A stretch of DNA of 64,000 nucleotides from Streptococcus urinalis 2285-97 (GTDB lineage: Bacteria; Bacillota; Bacilli; Lactobacillales; Streptococcaceae). Within the stretch, counting starts at the first letter, position 1. Each line of letters opens with the position of its first letter. Under the pieces are notes generated by a model. The model was not told where the DNA came from, did no database searches, and saw only the letters and a list, made by a program, of their open reading frames with translations. Positions 30,632 through 39,139 of the stretch are shown piece after piece. The translations under genes and the position numbers were made by a program. The stretch is from the NCBI RefSeq assembly GCF_000188055.2, contig NZ_AEUZ02000001.1:1812001-1876000 (forward strand), read 5' to 3'.

Positions 30632-31459
30632 TTATTTTTCACTTTTCTTTTTGAAAAAGGTTAAATACTTTTTTATATTATCTTTAAATCCAATCCAAAC
30701 TGCTCCAGCAATTAACAAGAGACCTACTATTGTAAAGATAGTCTTACCCTCACCAGTGTTTGGCAATACTTCTATTTTTCCATCTGATTTTTTAATTGCT
30801 ACAGTACCGTCTTTTTGTACCTCACCACCAACCTCTTTGGCATCCTTTAGTATTGTTCCAGATGCACTTTGAACAATCACTTTTCCATTTTCAGTGCCAA
30901 TTACTGTATCTCCTGTAACTGTTGAAATTGGAACATCAACAATAGGTTTTGTAATAGGCTTAGGCGCATCTGGCTCTTTACTAGGTGCTGGTTTTTCTGC
31001 TTCTGTACTTGGTGCTGACGTACTTGAATCTGTCGCATCTGTTGTTTGATCTGTACTTGGTGCTGACGTACTTGAATCTGTCGCATCTGTTGTTTGATCT
31101 GTACTTGGTGCTGACGTACTTGAATCTGTCGTATCTGTTGTTTGATCTGTACTTGGTGTTGGTGCACTTGGTTCTGTGGTATCTGTTATTGGATCTGTAC
31201 TTGGTGTTGGCGCACTTGGTTCTGTGGTATCTGTTATTGGATCTGTACTTGGTGTTGGCGCACTTGGTTCTGTGGTATCTGTTACTGGATTTATACTTGA
31301 TGATGGTGGCGTTATAGAATCAGATACACCTGCATCTACCCCTGATAGCATTATAGTATCACCTCCACTAGTTACAACATCTGCACTTGCTGATAAATTA
31401 CCAGCAATTAAAAATAGTCCTGAAACAGTAATTAAACTTAAAACTTTTACTTTTGACAT
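30632..31459 (-). CDS. LPXTG cell-wall protein with Thr/Pro/Ser repeats
   Basis: A 275-residue surface protein. A signal peptide (residues 1 to about 26, ending NLSASA) is followed by a spacer and six 16-residue repeats (residues 58-153), three of type DPITDTTEPSAPTPST and three of type DQTTDATDSSTSAPST. A lysine/proline linker, a short globular-looking domain (GDTVIGTENGKVIVQSASG), LPNTGE, a TM helix and a basic tail follow. Sortase would link it to peptidoglycan. It is the last gene of the conjugation run; the repeats look like a stalk or mucin-like spacer. Confidence 0.85.
   Translation of the reverse strand: MSKVKVLSLITVSGLFLIAGNLSASADVVTSGGDTIMLSGVDAGVSDSITPPSSSINPVTDTTEPSAPTPSTDPITDTTEPSAPTPSTDPITDTTEPSAPTPSTDQTTDTTDSSTSAPSTDQTTDATDSSTSAPSTDQTTDATDSSTSAPSTEAEKPAPSKEPDAPKPITKPIVDVPISTVTGDTVIGTENGKVIVQSASGTILKDAKEVGGEVQKDGTVAIKKSDGKIEVLPNTGEGKTIFTIVGLLLIAGAVWIGFKDNIKKYLTFFKKKSEK
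31001..31288. repeat. six tandem 48-bp repeats in the LPXTG gene
   Basis: Six in-frame units of 48 bases encode the 16-residue repeats. The three right-hand units (gene 5' side) form one subtype and the three left-hand units another, so local duplication occurred within each subtype. Confidence 0.9.
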
Positions 31460-31475
31460 AAATTTTCCTTCTTTC

Positions 31476-32024
31476 TTAAAATACTACATTTACAGGTGTA
31501 CCATGTACACTCGCAATCTCAAATTGGTCTGTACCTAATACATAATTACCAGCTAAACTTAATTTGTCTCTTTTATCTGTTACTAAATTAATAGTAAACT
31601 GATAAACATTACTCGCATCTGACTCATATACTTGTAAACTTTCCAAATCAAAATGATAACCAGCCATCAACATGGTTTTTACAGTTTGGGCAACTGTAGG
31701 ATTTGTAATGGATAATTTATTTTGATAATCACCCTTAATATCTGATTGTGTTGGGATTTTTACAAGGTAATCAATAGGTACAGTTATAGATTTTTTAACC
31801 TTCTCCTTTTCCTTATCAGATACTTGACGATCACTAGCTTCCAAAGTAGATTTTGCTTCTTTAGTTGAATCATAAGACTTAACCTTATGTTTCGGTTCAA
31901 CTCGTTCAACTTTTGTATGATTACCACTTGTTTTAATCACTGGATTATCTTTTTGAATAACTTTATAAACTATAAAAGCCATCACTAACACCATTAAAAA
32001 TAAAACTATTTTTCTACGTTTCAT
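31476..32024 (-). CDS. ICE-encoded membrane-anchored protein of the conjugation cluster
   Basis: A 182-residue protein with an N-terminal TM/signal segment (residues 4-21), a lysine-rich linker, and a C-terminal extracellular domain (about residues 85-182) ending TPVNVVF. It overlaps the stop of the VirB1-like gene by one base, so it is translationally coupled and probably part of the mating channel or its assembly. No named family is recognised. Confidence 0.6.
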   Translation of the reverse strand: MKRRKIVLFLMVLVMAFIVYKVIQKDNPVIKTSGNHTKVERVEPKHKVKSYDSTKEAKSTLEASDRQVSDKEKEKVKKSITVPIDYLVKIPTQSDIKGDYQNKLSITNPTVAQTVKTMLMAGYHFDLESLQVYESDASNVYQFTINLVTDKRDKLSLAGNYVLGTDQFEIASVHGTPVNVVF

Positions 32025-33397
32025 TAACTACCTACCGTTTTCACTTTATCAGACAATTTATAACCAGCTTTAGAGGGATTATAAAAACTATAATGCTCTT
32101 TTTTTAATTCTAAAGTAGAAACATAACGATAATTCCATGAATATGGTCCAAATCCTCCATTATCTCCAGAATAAGTTGAATAATTTTGCTCTACTATTAA
32201 CATATCGCCATTTTCAAATACATGACTAACCACTCCAGTATGCCCAGCACTAGAAGTACCTGAACTTGAAAAAACAGCTCCAGAAGATGGAGTATTTTCA
32301 GAGCGTCCACCGAATTCAGATACCCAATTAGAAACAACCATATTACCATTGCCCATTCTTTGCGTTGGATGCATTCCGCCTTTAAGCCATAAACCATACA
32401 TCAAACTTGCTGATAAGTCAGTACATTGACCACCAGTAGAAGCTATCGCATTCCAACCCTTAGAGTTACGATAAGATAAACCAACTGACTTAGGATCTAC
32501 AGCATATTTCTTCAAATCATTAGGCAACTGATCTGGCTTCCAAGCATTATAAGAAGTGTATTTAACTTTCCCTGACTTATCTTTACCAAATAAGCCCTGT
32601 ACCGCATCACTAGCTGAATCACAAAGAGATAAAACTGTAGAATCAGAAATTATATCGCTCTTACCAGACGAGGACGTTTTTGAACCACCACTAAAACTTT
32701 TAGAAAATTTTTCTGCATCAAATTTATATTTTGAACCATTAAACATGTCATAAGCTTTTTGACCATCTGCAGACTTTTGACTTTTGTTAATATAAGCTGT
32801 ATTACCTCTTTCATAGGCATTCCATACTAAAGTAGCTTCTTTAGGATCAGTCATCTGTGCCATCTCTTCAAAAGAATGATTCCCTCCAGATAGATCATGA
32901 GCTTTATTCCAGTCACCACCTTTTATAGACTTCATGACAAATGCATTCATTGCATCCGCATCTTCCCACTTGGGATCACCAAGTGGTGCATATTTTGTAA
33001 AAGGTGTAAATTGATAAATACCTCCTCCAGCTTCGGTAGTATAATAAGACAATCCAGCAGGTCTAATATTAAAAGCAATTGAATTCGTTTTCAAATCATT
33101 ACCATAATGTCCTTCTGCTCGACCTATCATAGCAAATCCACCTTCTGAATTTACCCATCCTACAATACCTGATGCACTTGCTCCAGATAAGCCTTTACTT
33201 ACCCAAGCATTGAATACCTTCTCTGCAGTTTTATTAGCAACAGAGCCTTTTTTAGTCCAATCACTATTGGAAGCATTCTCACTTGAGGTTTCAACTTGTG
33301 AAGATACATCTGGTGTAATTTGACAATCTTGTTGAGAACTTGACGAAGCAATCAACAATAAAACCAATAAAAAAGGAAATACGATCAGTATTCCCAA
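32024..33397 (-). CDS. VirB1-like cell-wall hydrolase (phage-tail-type lysozyme plus CHAP)
   Basis: A 457-residue, membrane-anchored bifunctional hydrolase that opens peptidoglycan for the conjugation channel. After an N-terminal TM segment, residues about 60-235 match a phage-tail-lysozyme-type muramidase (SGIVGWVNSEGGF, GGGIYQFTPFTKY). Residues about 320-430 are a CHAP amidase/endopeptidase, with the catalytic Cys in GGQCTDLSASL and His in SAGHTGVVSHV. The only conventional start is a TTG at 33397. A strong GGAGGG lies about 25 bases upstream and would suit a start at a GTA codon, so the original GTG may be mutated. Confidence 0.85.
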   Translation of the reverse strand: MGILIVFPFLLVLLLIASSSSQQDCQITPDVSSQVETSSENASNSDWTKKGSVANKTAEKVFNAWVSKGLSGASASGIVGWVNSEGGFAMIGRAEGHYGNDLKTNSIAFNIRPAGLSYYTTEAGGGIYQFTPFTKYAPLGDPKWEDADAMNAFVMKSIKGGDWNKAHDLSGGNHSFEEMAQMTDPKEATLVWNAYERGNTAYINKSQKSADGQKAYDMFNGSKYKFDAEKFSKSFSGGSKTSSSGKSDIISDSTVLSLCDSASDAVQGLFGKDKSGKVKYTSYNAWKPDQLPNDLKKYAVDPKSVGLSYRNSKGWNAIASTGGQCTDLSASLMYGLWLKGGMHPTQRMGNGNMVVSNWVSEFGGRSENTPSSGAVFSSSGTSSAGHTGVVSHVFENGDMLIVEQNYSTYSGDNGGFGPYSWNYRYVSTLELKKEHYSFYNPSKAGYKLSDKVKTVGS

Positions 33398-33500
33398 ACA
33401 GCCTAATTTTTTCTTATGTTTTACTTTAGTTCCCTCCTTTCAAATAAAATAAAATAAAAAAGCACCAACAAAAATTGATACTTTAAACCACTATGAAATA

Positions 33501-33509
33501 TGATATAAT
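33501..33509 (+). promoter_or_regulatory. extended -10 promoter of the small toxin gene
   Basis: TGATATAAT is a consensus extended -10 element; the matching -35 (TTTAAA, 16 bases upstream) is weak. Transcription should begin near 33516, giving a leader of about 90 bases. Confidence 0.6.
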
Positions 33510-33607
33510 AATGAAGCAGAAAAGTTAAGACGGTGGCTCTTATTTCTGAAAGGTAGGTGGTGCCCATAGGCAATTCATCAAAATCCAACAGAAAGGAGGA
33601 GCTAGAT

Positions 33608-33709
33608 TTGTCTACCTTTGAGGTCTTAACACTCATGTTTATAGCAGGTAACTTCGTTATCGCTCTCGTGAAGTTAGTCCTTGAACTGGTAAAATCGACA
33701 AAAAAATAA
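33608..33709 (+). CDS. holin-like/TxpA-type small membrane toxin of a type I toxin-antitoxin system
   Basis: A 33-residue peptide starting at TTG, eight bases after AAAGGAGG. It begins with STFEVLTLMFIAGNFVIALV and ends LVKSTKK: a short N-terminus, one TM helix and a basic tail. This is the pattern of the putative holin-like toxin family and of B. subtilis TxpA (which starts MSTYESLMVM). It lies on the plus strand, against the surrounding conjugation genes, and is opposed at its 3' end by an antisense RNA with a strong promoter. Toxicity is inferred from family and layout. Confidence 0.75.
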   Translation: MSTFEVLTLMFIAGNFVIALVKLVLELVKSTKK

Positions 33710-33816
33710 CCGTCTCAACTTTGGCGAGTTAACGGTTATTTTTTAACGGTTATTTTCTGCCACCGTCTTAAACGGTTCTGCTAAGCAGTTGTTAGAAGCA
33801 ACTGCTTTTTATTTAC
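33697..33816 (-). ncRNA. antisense RNA antitoxin
   Basis: Predicted minus-strand RNA of about 120 bases. It starts near 33816 from a near-perfect promoter and ends at a stem formed by AACCGT and ACGGTT followed by a seven-T run (about 33700-33735). It is complementary to the last codons and whole 3' end of the toxin mRNA, as in TxpA/RatA. Ends are inferred from promoter and terminator positions. Confidence 0.65.
33784..33811 (+). terminator. terminator of the toxin mRNA
   Basis: AAGCAGTTG, seven-base loop, CAACTGCTT and a T-run. The toxin transcript therefore ends inside the antisense RNA's 5' region. Confidence 0.8.
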
Positions 33817-33822
33817 ACTTAT

Positions 33823-33851
33823 ATTATACATAATCTAAAAAATAGTGTCAA
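33823..33851 (-). promoter_or_regulatory. promoter of the antisense antitoxin
   Basis: On the minus strand TTGACA (33846-33851), exactly 17 bases, then TATAAT (33823-33828): full consensus. An operator-like GGTTTAGTAAACTA repeat of the element lies immediately upstream (33858-33872). Confidence 0.85.
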
Positions 33852-33857
33852 TTAATA

Positions 33858-33872
33858 TATAGTTTACTAAAC
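33858..33872. promoter_or_regulatory. operator-like repeat, copy 1
   Basis: TAGTTTACTAAACC, dyad core TAGT-TT-ACTA. Related copies lie at 54011, 54838, 55262 and 57973. This copy sits upstream of the antisense promoter -35. Confidence 0.45.
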
Positions 33873-33898
33873 CTCTCAATGTCATGAAACTCCTTGTA

Positions 33899-35899
33899 CT
33901 ACTTACCTTCTCTCAGCTTTTCTAGTTCTTCCAAAACTTTTGACTGTCGTTCAAGATTATGTCGCTTTCTAACTTCCTTAGTTTTACTGGCATTGAATCC
34001 CTTTTCAAAAGCATTTTTACCATGATTTTTTGTCATGGATACATCACTATTAAATTGACTTAATTCACCCTCTAGCTTATTAATCTTTCGCTGTTTTAAC
34101 GGTGAAAGATAGTTATTTGAATGATTTTCTATATCATTTGTTATCATATCCTGATTTGTTAATGAAGTATCTCCATCTCCTTCTTGAAACGTGTGATTAT
34201 CCGACTTAACATTTTTTAAAATTTCCTCTGTTGAATTACCTTCTGATATAAACGATAGCTCATAAGAAGATTCCTTTCCCAATTGTTCAATCCTTTTACT
34301 TGCTTCTTTAGGTAACTCTGATTGATATTCACCTTCATTAGTCAGCTCAGCCTCTTTAGAAATAACAGTATCATCCGCATTAGCTTCATCATACTTATCA
34401 GCATCATTAGTTTTAGACTGACCATCATCTAAATTAGCTTGTTGTCTTTCTTTGAAAGCATTCCAATTATCTTGTGCATTCATCATTGTACCAACACCAT
34501 AGCCAGCTCCCATCATGGCAAGGCTTGACATATCGTGTGCCCTCTCATAAATGGATTTTGGCGTAATTCCTAGATTTTCTGCTTTTTCATTAATTTTATC
34601 TACAGACTGATTAATGACTTGAGAAGCTCTAGACCCTATAATCAGTCTTAAGAAAGTTTCTTTATATTTCCAAATTCCCCAAAACACACAACCTTGGACG
34701 AAAACTGTTATTAGCAACATAAACAGTATTGCCTGACCTTTAAAATTACTACCACTAAGCAGGGAACCATCTGTAAATTTTTTCTTAACAAAGGTGGCTA
34801 TTAAAGTTTGAGTATAGAAGACTATCAAGGTTAAAAAACCAGCTAAGGCAGGAAAGGAAACAGCCCCAAACATGACTTTCAAAACATTGAAAATGATATC
34901 TTGCATTCTAGGCAAAAATGAAACTAATAAAGCTAATGGAAAAATAAACATTAATATAATCACTAAAACATCTGCCATAAAAGCAATTAACTGAATGAGT
35001 ATTAATGGAACTGCGAGTATAACCGCTTCAAAAATCTTTAAGATAACATAGCCTGATTTTATCCAAAGATAATCATTTACTGCAGAAAGCCATCTATTTT
35101 TTTCCTCCCCTTCGGTTGCCTTATCTCCCAAATTATCAGTATAATTCAATATATCCTTTTGTTTTGGAGTGATAAATTTACCTGATTTATCGTACTTACC
35201 TAAAACTTGTTCGTTATCAAACTTTTCTTCTTTACCTGTTTGATTATTGTGAAACTTACCATTTAACTGACCAGTATTGACAAACAAATAAGCCGTATAA
35301 GAAGTTTTCATCACATAATTATCAGCTACTGATGATTTTTGTGTGATCTTTGTTTTACCACCTGATGGATTATCCAGTGATAAATTAGTTACCGCATCTG
35401 AAAACGAACCAGCTAGTTGATGAACGGTATCTAAAATATAAATACCACCTGATGTTGATTGAATCGTACCAAAGTAACCCATACCTAAAATGATAACCAC
35501 GAACAAGTGGATCAAACGTTTAGAAAAATCTCCTTTTGAAAAAAGATATGAAATAAATATTGAAAAAGCTGAAATCGCAACCAATAAATAAAGCAAGGAG
35601 CTTGTATAAGACCCATTACCTGATAGATTTTCCCATAATTTTTGAGACGAATGATAAACTGTTTGTTTATAGGTATCATACAAACTGAAATTTTCAAAAA
35701 AGCGTAGAATAACAGAAAATAAACCAACAATCAAGTTAAGTAGGAAAAAGGGAAAATTAACAAAAACATCTAACAAAATGCTTTGAGCTCCAGTCTCAGC
35801 TCCGTGAGTTATCTCCATATAAGCCTTTAACGCAAATATATCCACATCTTTTACCTTCGCAAAGGTCGAAGCAATCAAACCATCATCTATTTTGTCCAT
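33899..35899 (-). CDS. VirB6/TrbL-like polytopic conjugation protein
   Basis: A 666-residue membrane protein corresponding to Tn916 Orf15. Several TM helices occur at about residues 48-72, 95-118, 128-145, 285-335, 345-375 and 385-415. A large extracellular-looking loop (about 160-280) precedes the main TM cluster. The last 230 residues are hydrophilic and charged, longer than in compact relatives, and probably cytoplasmic. It forms part of the inner channel of the Gram-positive type IV secretion system. It follows virB4 after 15 bases with a GGGAGG site. Confidence 0.85.
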   Translation of the reverse strand: MDKIDDGLIASTFAKVKDVDIFALKAYMEITHGAETGAQSILLDVFVNFPFFLLNLIVGLFSVILRFFENFSLYDTYKQTVYHSSQKLWENLSGNGSYTSSLLYLLVAISAFSIFISYLFSKGDFSKRLIHLFVVIILGMGYFGTIQSTSGGIYILDTVHQLAGSFSDAVTNLSLDNPSGGKTKITQKSSVADNYVMKTSYTAYLFVNTGQLNGKFHNNQTGKEEKFDNEQVLGKYDKSGKFITPKQKDILNYTDNLGDKATEGEEKNRWLSAVNDYLWIKSGYVILKIFEAVILAVPLILIQLIAFMADVLVIILMFIFPLALLVSFLPRMQDIIFNVLKVMFGAVSFPALAGFLTLIVFYTQTLIATFVKKKFTDGSLLSGSNFKGQAILFMLLITVFVQGCVFWGIWKYKETFLRLIIGSRASQVINQSVDKINEKAENLGITPKSIYERAHDMSSLAMMGAGYGVGTMMNAQDNWNAFKERQQANLDDGQSKTNDADKYDEANADDTVISKEAELTNEGEYQSELPKEASKRIEQLGKESSYELSFISEGNSTEEILKNVKSDNHTFQEGDGDTSLTNQDMITNDIENHSNNYLSPLKQRKINKLEGELSQFNSDVSMTKNHGKNAFEKGFNASKTKEVRKRHNLERQSKVLEELEKLREGK

Positions 35900-35914
35900 C
35901 TGATTACCTCCCTT

Positions 35915-38416
35915 CTACGAAGCATATTTATTTTCAAGGTGACTTGATACTGTTTTCTTCATAGGTTTTAACAATGGATCAATATCTGGATGAATGTTAT
36001 GTATCGAAATCATATTCAAGTTACCGTAAACATCATAATAAAGACATTGACCTGAAATCATATTATCAATCCATTCTAGATTCTTAGGTGTTACTTCTAA
36101 ACCAACATGACTTAAAATATCTTCACGTTCCGATTTTTCATAAAATGAAAAAATTGTCCCAAAGCCGGTCGTATCATCATCGTTTTCTGCATCATGAACC
36201 GATTGAGATACTAGCATCAACACATTATACTTAGAGCGACCAACACGACGCATAGACTTGATAACAGCCTTACCTTCTGAGGATTGCATAAGTACCCATG
36301 CTTCATCAAAAATTTCAACTGTTTCATCATCACTACGCTCACCAAAATGCTTACAAAACGCACCTAAAGCAAACATTAAAGCAATCGAATTACTTTCATG
36401 ATCAGATATATGATCTGAACCGTCCTTAGGCAATGATAAATCCGCAACTTCTAAAACTGTCACACGTTCTTCGTAAGAAAGACCAGCAACATCACCATCT
36501 GAAAATGCCAACTCTAAAATAGAATTCTGAATAATAGCTTTAAAATAACGACCAACTGACTGAACTTCATCACTTTCAGAATCAATAAGAACTTCATTAA
36601 CCTGATTAAAACCAACGACTTCACCAGCTTCACGTTTTGCAATGACTTGACTAATTGCTTCTGTTAAAGCTGTTGTTTGATCTAATTTAATCTCTGTAGC
36701 GTTTTTTAACAAATAAAGCAACATATTTTTAGCCGTTGAGGAAGCACCTTCCTTATCAAGAATAACAATAGGATCTAATACACCATGATTTTCTTTGACA
36801 GAACTATCAAGAGTGACAAAATTCGTTTCCTCAATTTGCTTCTTACGTAGAGGAAACTTACGTGCATACTCTGGATCAGAAACAACTTTTAAATAGTGTT
36901 GCCGTAGTTCTCGTTTAGGGTCAACATAAAGGACACGAACATTTTGTTGAGCAGTATGTAAAAAGATCATCTGTGCTAAGTATGATTTCCCTTGACCTGT
37001 CGCCCCAGTTATAATCACGTGAGGATTTTTAGTAACCTTACCAGCAACATCTTCTTTATTCGCGACTGTCGCATTAAATAAGACAAGATTTTTAGATCCC
37101 ATAATAGCTTCGTCAATAGAATCCCAAGCAGTTAAACGATTATCTACTCGTCCAATATACCAACCAATCCTGTTACCTGATTGGGTATTTGTAAAAAGCA
37201 TCAACTCCGAAAAACCTCGAGCAGTTACTAAATGATTCCACTTACGAGTTGTTTTTTGTAAATCTTGACCATAAAGTAACGCTTGAAATAAATATGGTGT
37301 ATCATGACTGGCTTCATAAACATTGACTTTCATATCATCAAAGTAACTTAAAATGGCATATCTACGTTGTTTTAGTTGATTTAAACTAGAACCAGCAACT
37401 ACCAAATAACAACCATACTCTATGATTTCTTCCTTATTTCCAACTTTTTTCATAAGATCCTTAAGCGAATATGCTCCCATCAAGATATCATCTTGTTGAA
37501 CCGTATTTGTGTTATAAGCTTCTTTCATGATTTGATCATAGCGTGTATTTGAGCGACCCATAGTGCCACCCAATTTTGTCTTATCTATAAATTCCGCTTT
37601 AAATCTTAATTCAACCGGAAAACTCATTCTTTGAACTAGTTCACCAAGATGAAAGCCATTAAATATGGTAGAGAACCGACCTACTGGAAGAACGGATACA
37701 AATGAACTCCCATAAGCACTCTCCAATTTTAAAAAACCACCTTCTAGTGATTTAATCAACGTATCTGTCACATTTAACATATTCCGATTAGCTATAACCT
37801 CACTTTTAGTATGGGGAACATATCTTAAAAATTGCATCCGTTGATAATAAAATAAATCAACATCCGTTAATCTTTTGGCTTTCAGGGTAGACAATAAACT
37901 ATAGACAAGTAATTCTTCTTCTGAATGTTCTTTATACCAATCTTCATCTACTTCTACCTCATAACCAGCTAAAGAAGCGAAGTTTGATGCGATAGATTCA
38001 AACTGATTATAAATAAATTCTTTTATATTAGCATTGTATTGCCCTTTACCAAGATCAACTCCAATTAACCAATCAAACTGATACGGTATCTCCATTTCAT
38101 GTGTTAACGTATCAACTGTAAAATCGAGTGTTTCTAACCCTAATTCTTTAACATCATCTGCTAGATCCGCTTCAAAATCCGACATTTTTTCACCAAGAAG
38201 ATAATCTTTTGGTATTAATGAAATATCAAAATTTTTATATTTAGCTAATTTTTTGATAACCTGTGCTACCTTCGTTTTGTGACTATCTTTCTTATCACTA
38301 TCTGTAATAGTGATTGGTGTATTTGGAATGCGATAGTATGCGACAACAACTTTATCTTTTCGTAAAGCTAAATTTTGATGTATTCTATCAATCGGATATT
38401 CCAATTTTTTTACCAT
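35915..38416 (-). CDS. VirB4-family conjugation ATPase
   Basis: An 833-residue ATPase corresponding to Tn916 Orf16. The N-terminal 440 residues are the VirB4/TcpF-like domain. The C-terminal motor has Walker A GATGQGKS at residues 471-478 and Walker B VEIFDEAWVLM near 705, followed by the conserved VSQSVHDA. It powers assembly or substrate movement in the mating channel. AAAGGAG precedes the start. It lies between the TcpE-like and VirB6-like genes, the standard order. Confidence 0.93.
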   Translation of the reverse strand: MVKKLEYPIDRIHQNLALRKDKVVVAYYRIPNTPITITDSDKKDSHKTKVAQVIKKLAKYKNFDISLIPKDYLLGEKMSDFEADLADDVKELGLETLDFTVDTLTHEMEIPYQFDWLIGVDLGKGQYNANIKEFIYNQFESIASNFASLAGYEVEVDEDWYKEHSEEELLVYSLLSTLKAKRLTDVDLFYYQRMQFLRYVPHTKSEVIANRNMLNVTDTLIKSLEGGFLKLESAYGSSFVSVLPVGRFSTIFNGFHLGELVQRMSFPVELRFKAEFIDKTKLGGTMGRSNTRYDQIMKEAYNTNTVQQDDILMGAYSLKDLMKKVGNKEEIIEYGCYLVVAGSSLNQLKQRRYAILSYFDDMKVNVYEASHDTPYLFQALLYGQDLQKTTRKWNHLVTARGFSELMLFTNTQSGNRIGWYIGRVDNRLTAWDSIDEAIMGSKNLVLFNATVANKEDVAGKVTKNPHVIITGATGQGKSYLAQMIFLHTAQQNVRVLYVDPKRELRQHYLKVVSDPEYARKFPLRKKQIEETNFVTLDSSVKENHGVLDPIVILDKEGASSTAKNMLLYLLKNATEIKLDQTTALTEAISQVIAKREAGEVVGFNQVNEVLIDSESDEVQSVGRYFKAIIQNSILELAFSDGDVAGLSYEERVTVLEVADLSLPKDGSDHISDHESNSIALMFALGAFCKHFGERSDDETVEIFDEAWVLMQSSEGKAVIKSMRRVGRSKYNVLMLVSQSVHDAENDDDTTGFGTIFSFYEKSEREDILSHVGLEVTPKNLEWIDNMISGQCLYYDVYGNLNMISIHNIHPDIDPLLKPMKKTVSSHLENKYAS

Positions 38417-38436
38417 CTGATCTCCTTTCTTAGTCT

Positions 38437-38847
38437 TTATATTTTCGTCTTCTCAAAAACTATTTCCTCTACAATGTCAACACGTTCTCCTTGATAAATC
38501 CCTTTTTTATTTAACCCAAAATCTTTGAGATAAACCAGATAATCCCACAAAAAGATATGCATCTTTTTTCCTTGCGGTTCATATTCTACATAAAATTTCG
38601 CTAACTTGCTTGGAACAAACCAATACAAGAGCATTGAAACGGAATGCGTTAAAGCATTTAACACCTGCATTAATGGAGAACATACCGTCAGCATCAACAT
38701 TAAGATGATAAAGAAAACAATAAAAAATGATAACTGCATAGGTGTAGAAAAATACCAAATCACTTTGCCTTTTGCCGTTTTAACTTCCTGAATCCAGTAA
38801 GGAGCATTCAAGCCCCTGCTGTAATCAAAATATTTTTCTTCTTCCAT
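38437..38847 (-). CDS. TcpE-family conjugation membrane protein
   Basis: A 136-residue protein with two TM helices (about 32-50 and 58-78) and the start YFDYSRGLNAPYWIQEVKTAKGKVIWYF seen in TcpE/Orf17-type proteins. It overlaps the preceding gene by 40 bases and so is translationally coupled to it. It is a structural part of the channel complex. Confidence 0.78.
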   Translation of the reverse strand: MEEEKYFDYSRGLNAPYWIQEVKTAKGKVIWYFSTPMQLSFFIVFFIILMLMLTVCSPLMQVLNALTHSVSMLLYWFVPSKLAKFYVEYEPQGKKMHIFLWDYLVYLKDFGLNKKGIYQGERVDIVEEIVFEKTKI

Positions 38848-39119
38848 AACTTATAACCCAGTCTCAACACCAAACCAGCGAAGCACATTCCACCTAAGAA
38901 AGATAGAATCTGTTGACCTTTAAGCATTGATACAATAATGGCATAAATAGCTAAGGTTGAGAAAACTTTTAACCAATTAGCTTCTTTCCAATTTTTAGCA
39001 ATTATAAAGACAGCAATTACACTAATGAGGTAAATCCCATCACCTTGAAAAAATTGCTTCAGTCCTGAAACGTTGGGACCACCTGCTAAAATAACACTAT
39101 TCACTTTTACTAAATTCAT
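38808..39119 (-). CDS. TcpD-like small conjugation membrane protein
   Basis: A 103-residue protein with three hydrophobic segments (about 30-43, 49-65 and 70-87) and a basic C-terminus, placed between TcpC and TcpE as TcpD-like proteins are in related elements. The start follows AGAGAGGG. Assignment is by size, topology and position. Confidence 0.65.
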   Translation of the reverse strand: MNLVKVNSVILAGGPNVSGLKQFFQGDGIYLISVIAVFIIAKNWKEANWLKVFSTLAIYAIIVSMLKGQQILSFLGGMCFAGLVLRLGYKLWKKKNILITAGA

Positions 39120-39139
39120 TTTTTCCCTCTCTTACACCT

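Noticed and set aside
30901..31538. Open frames of about 90-120 codons in other frames of the LPXTG repeat region
   Set aside because: They are produced by the 48-bp repeats; the LPXTG frame has signal peptide, anchor and ribosome-binding site.
33421..33636. 71-codon minus-strand open frame over the toxin leader
   Set aside because: It is antisense to the toxin start, has no ribosome-binding site and no family features.
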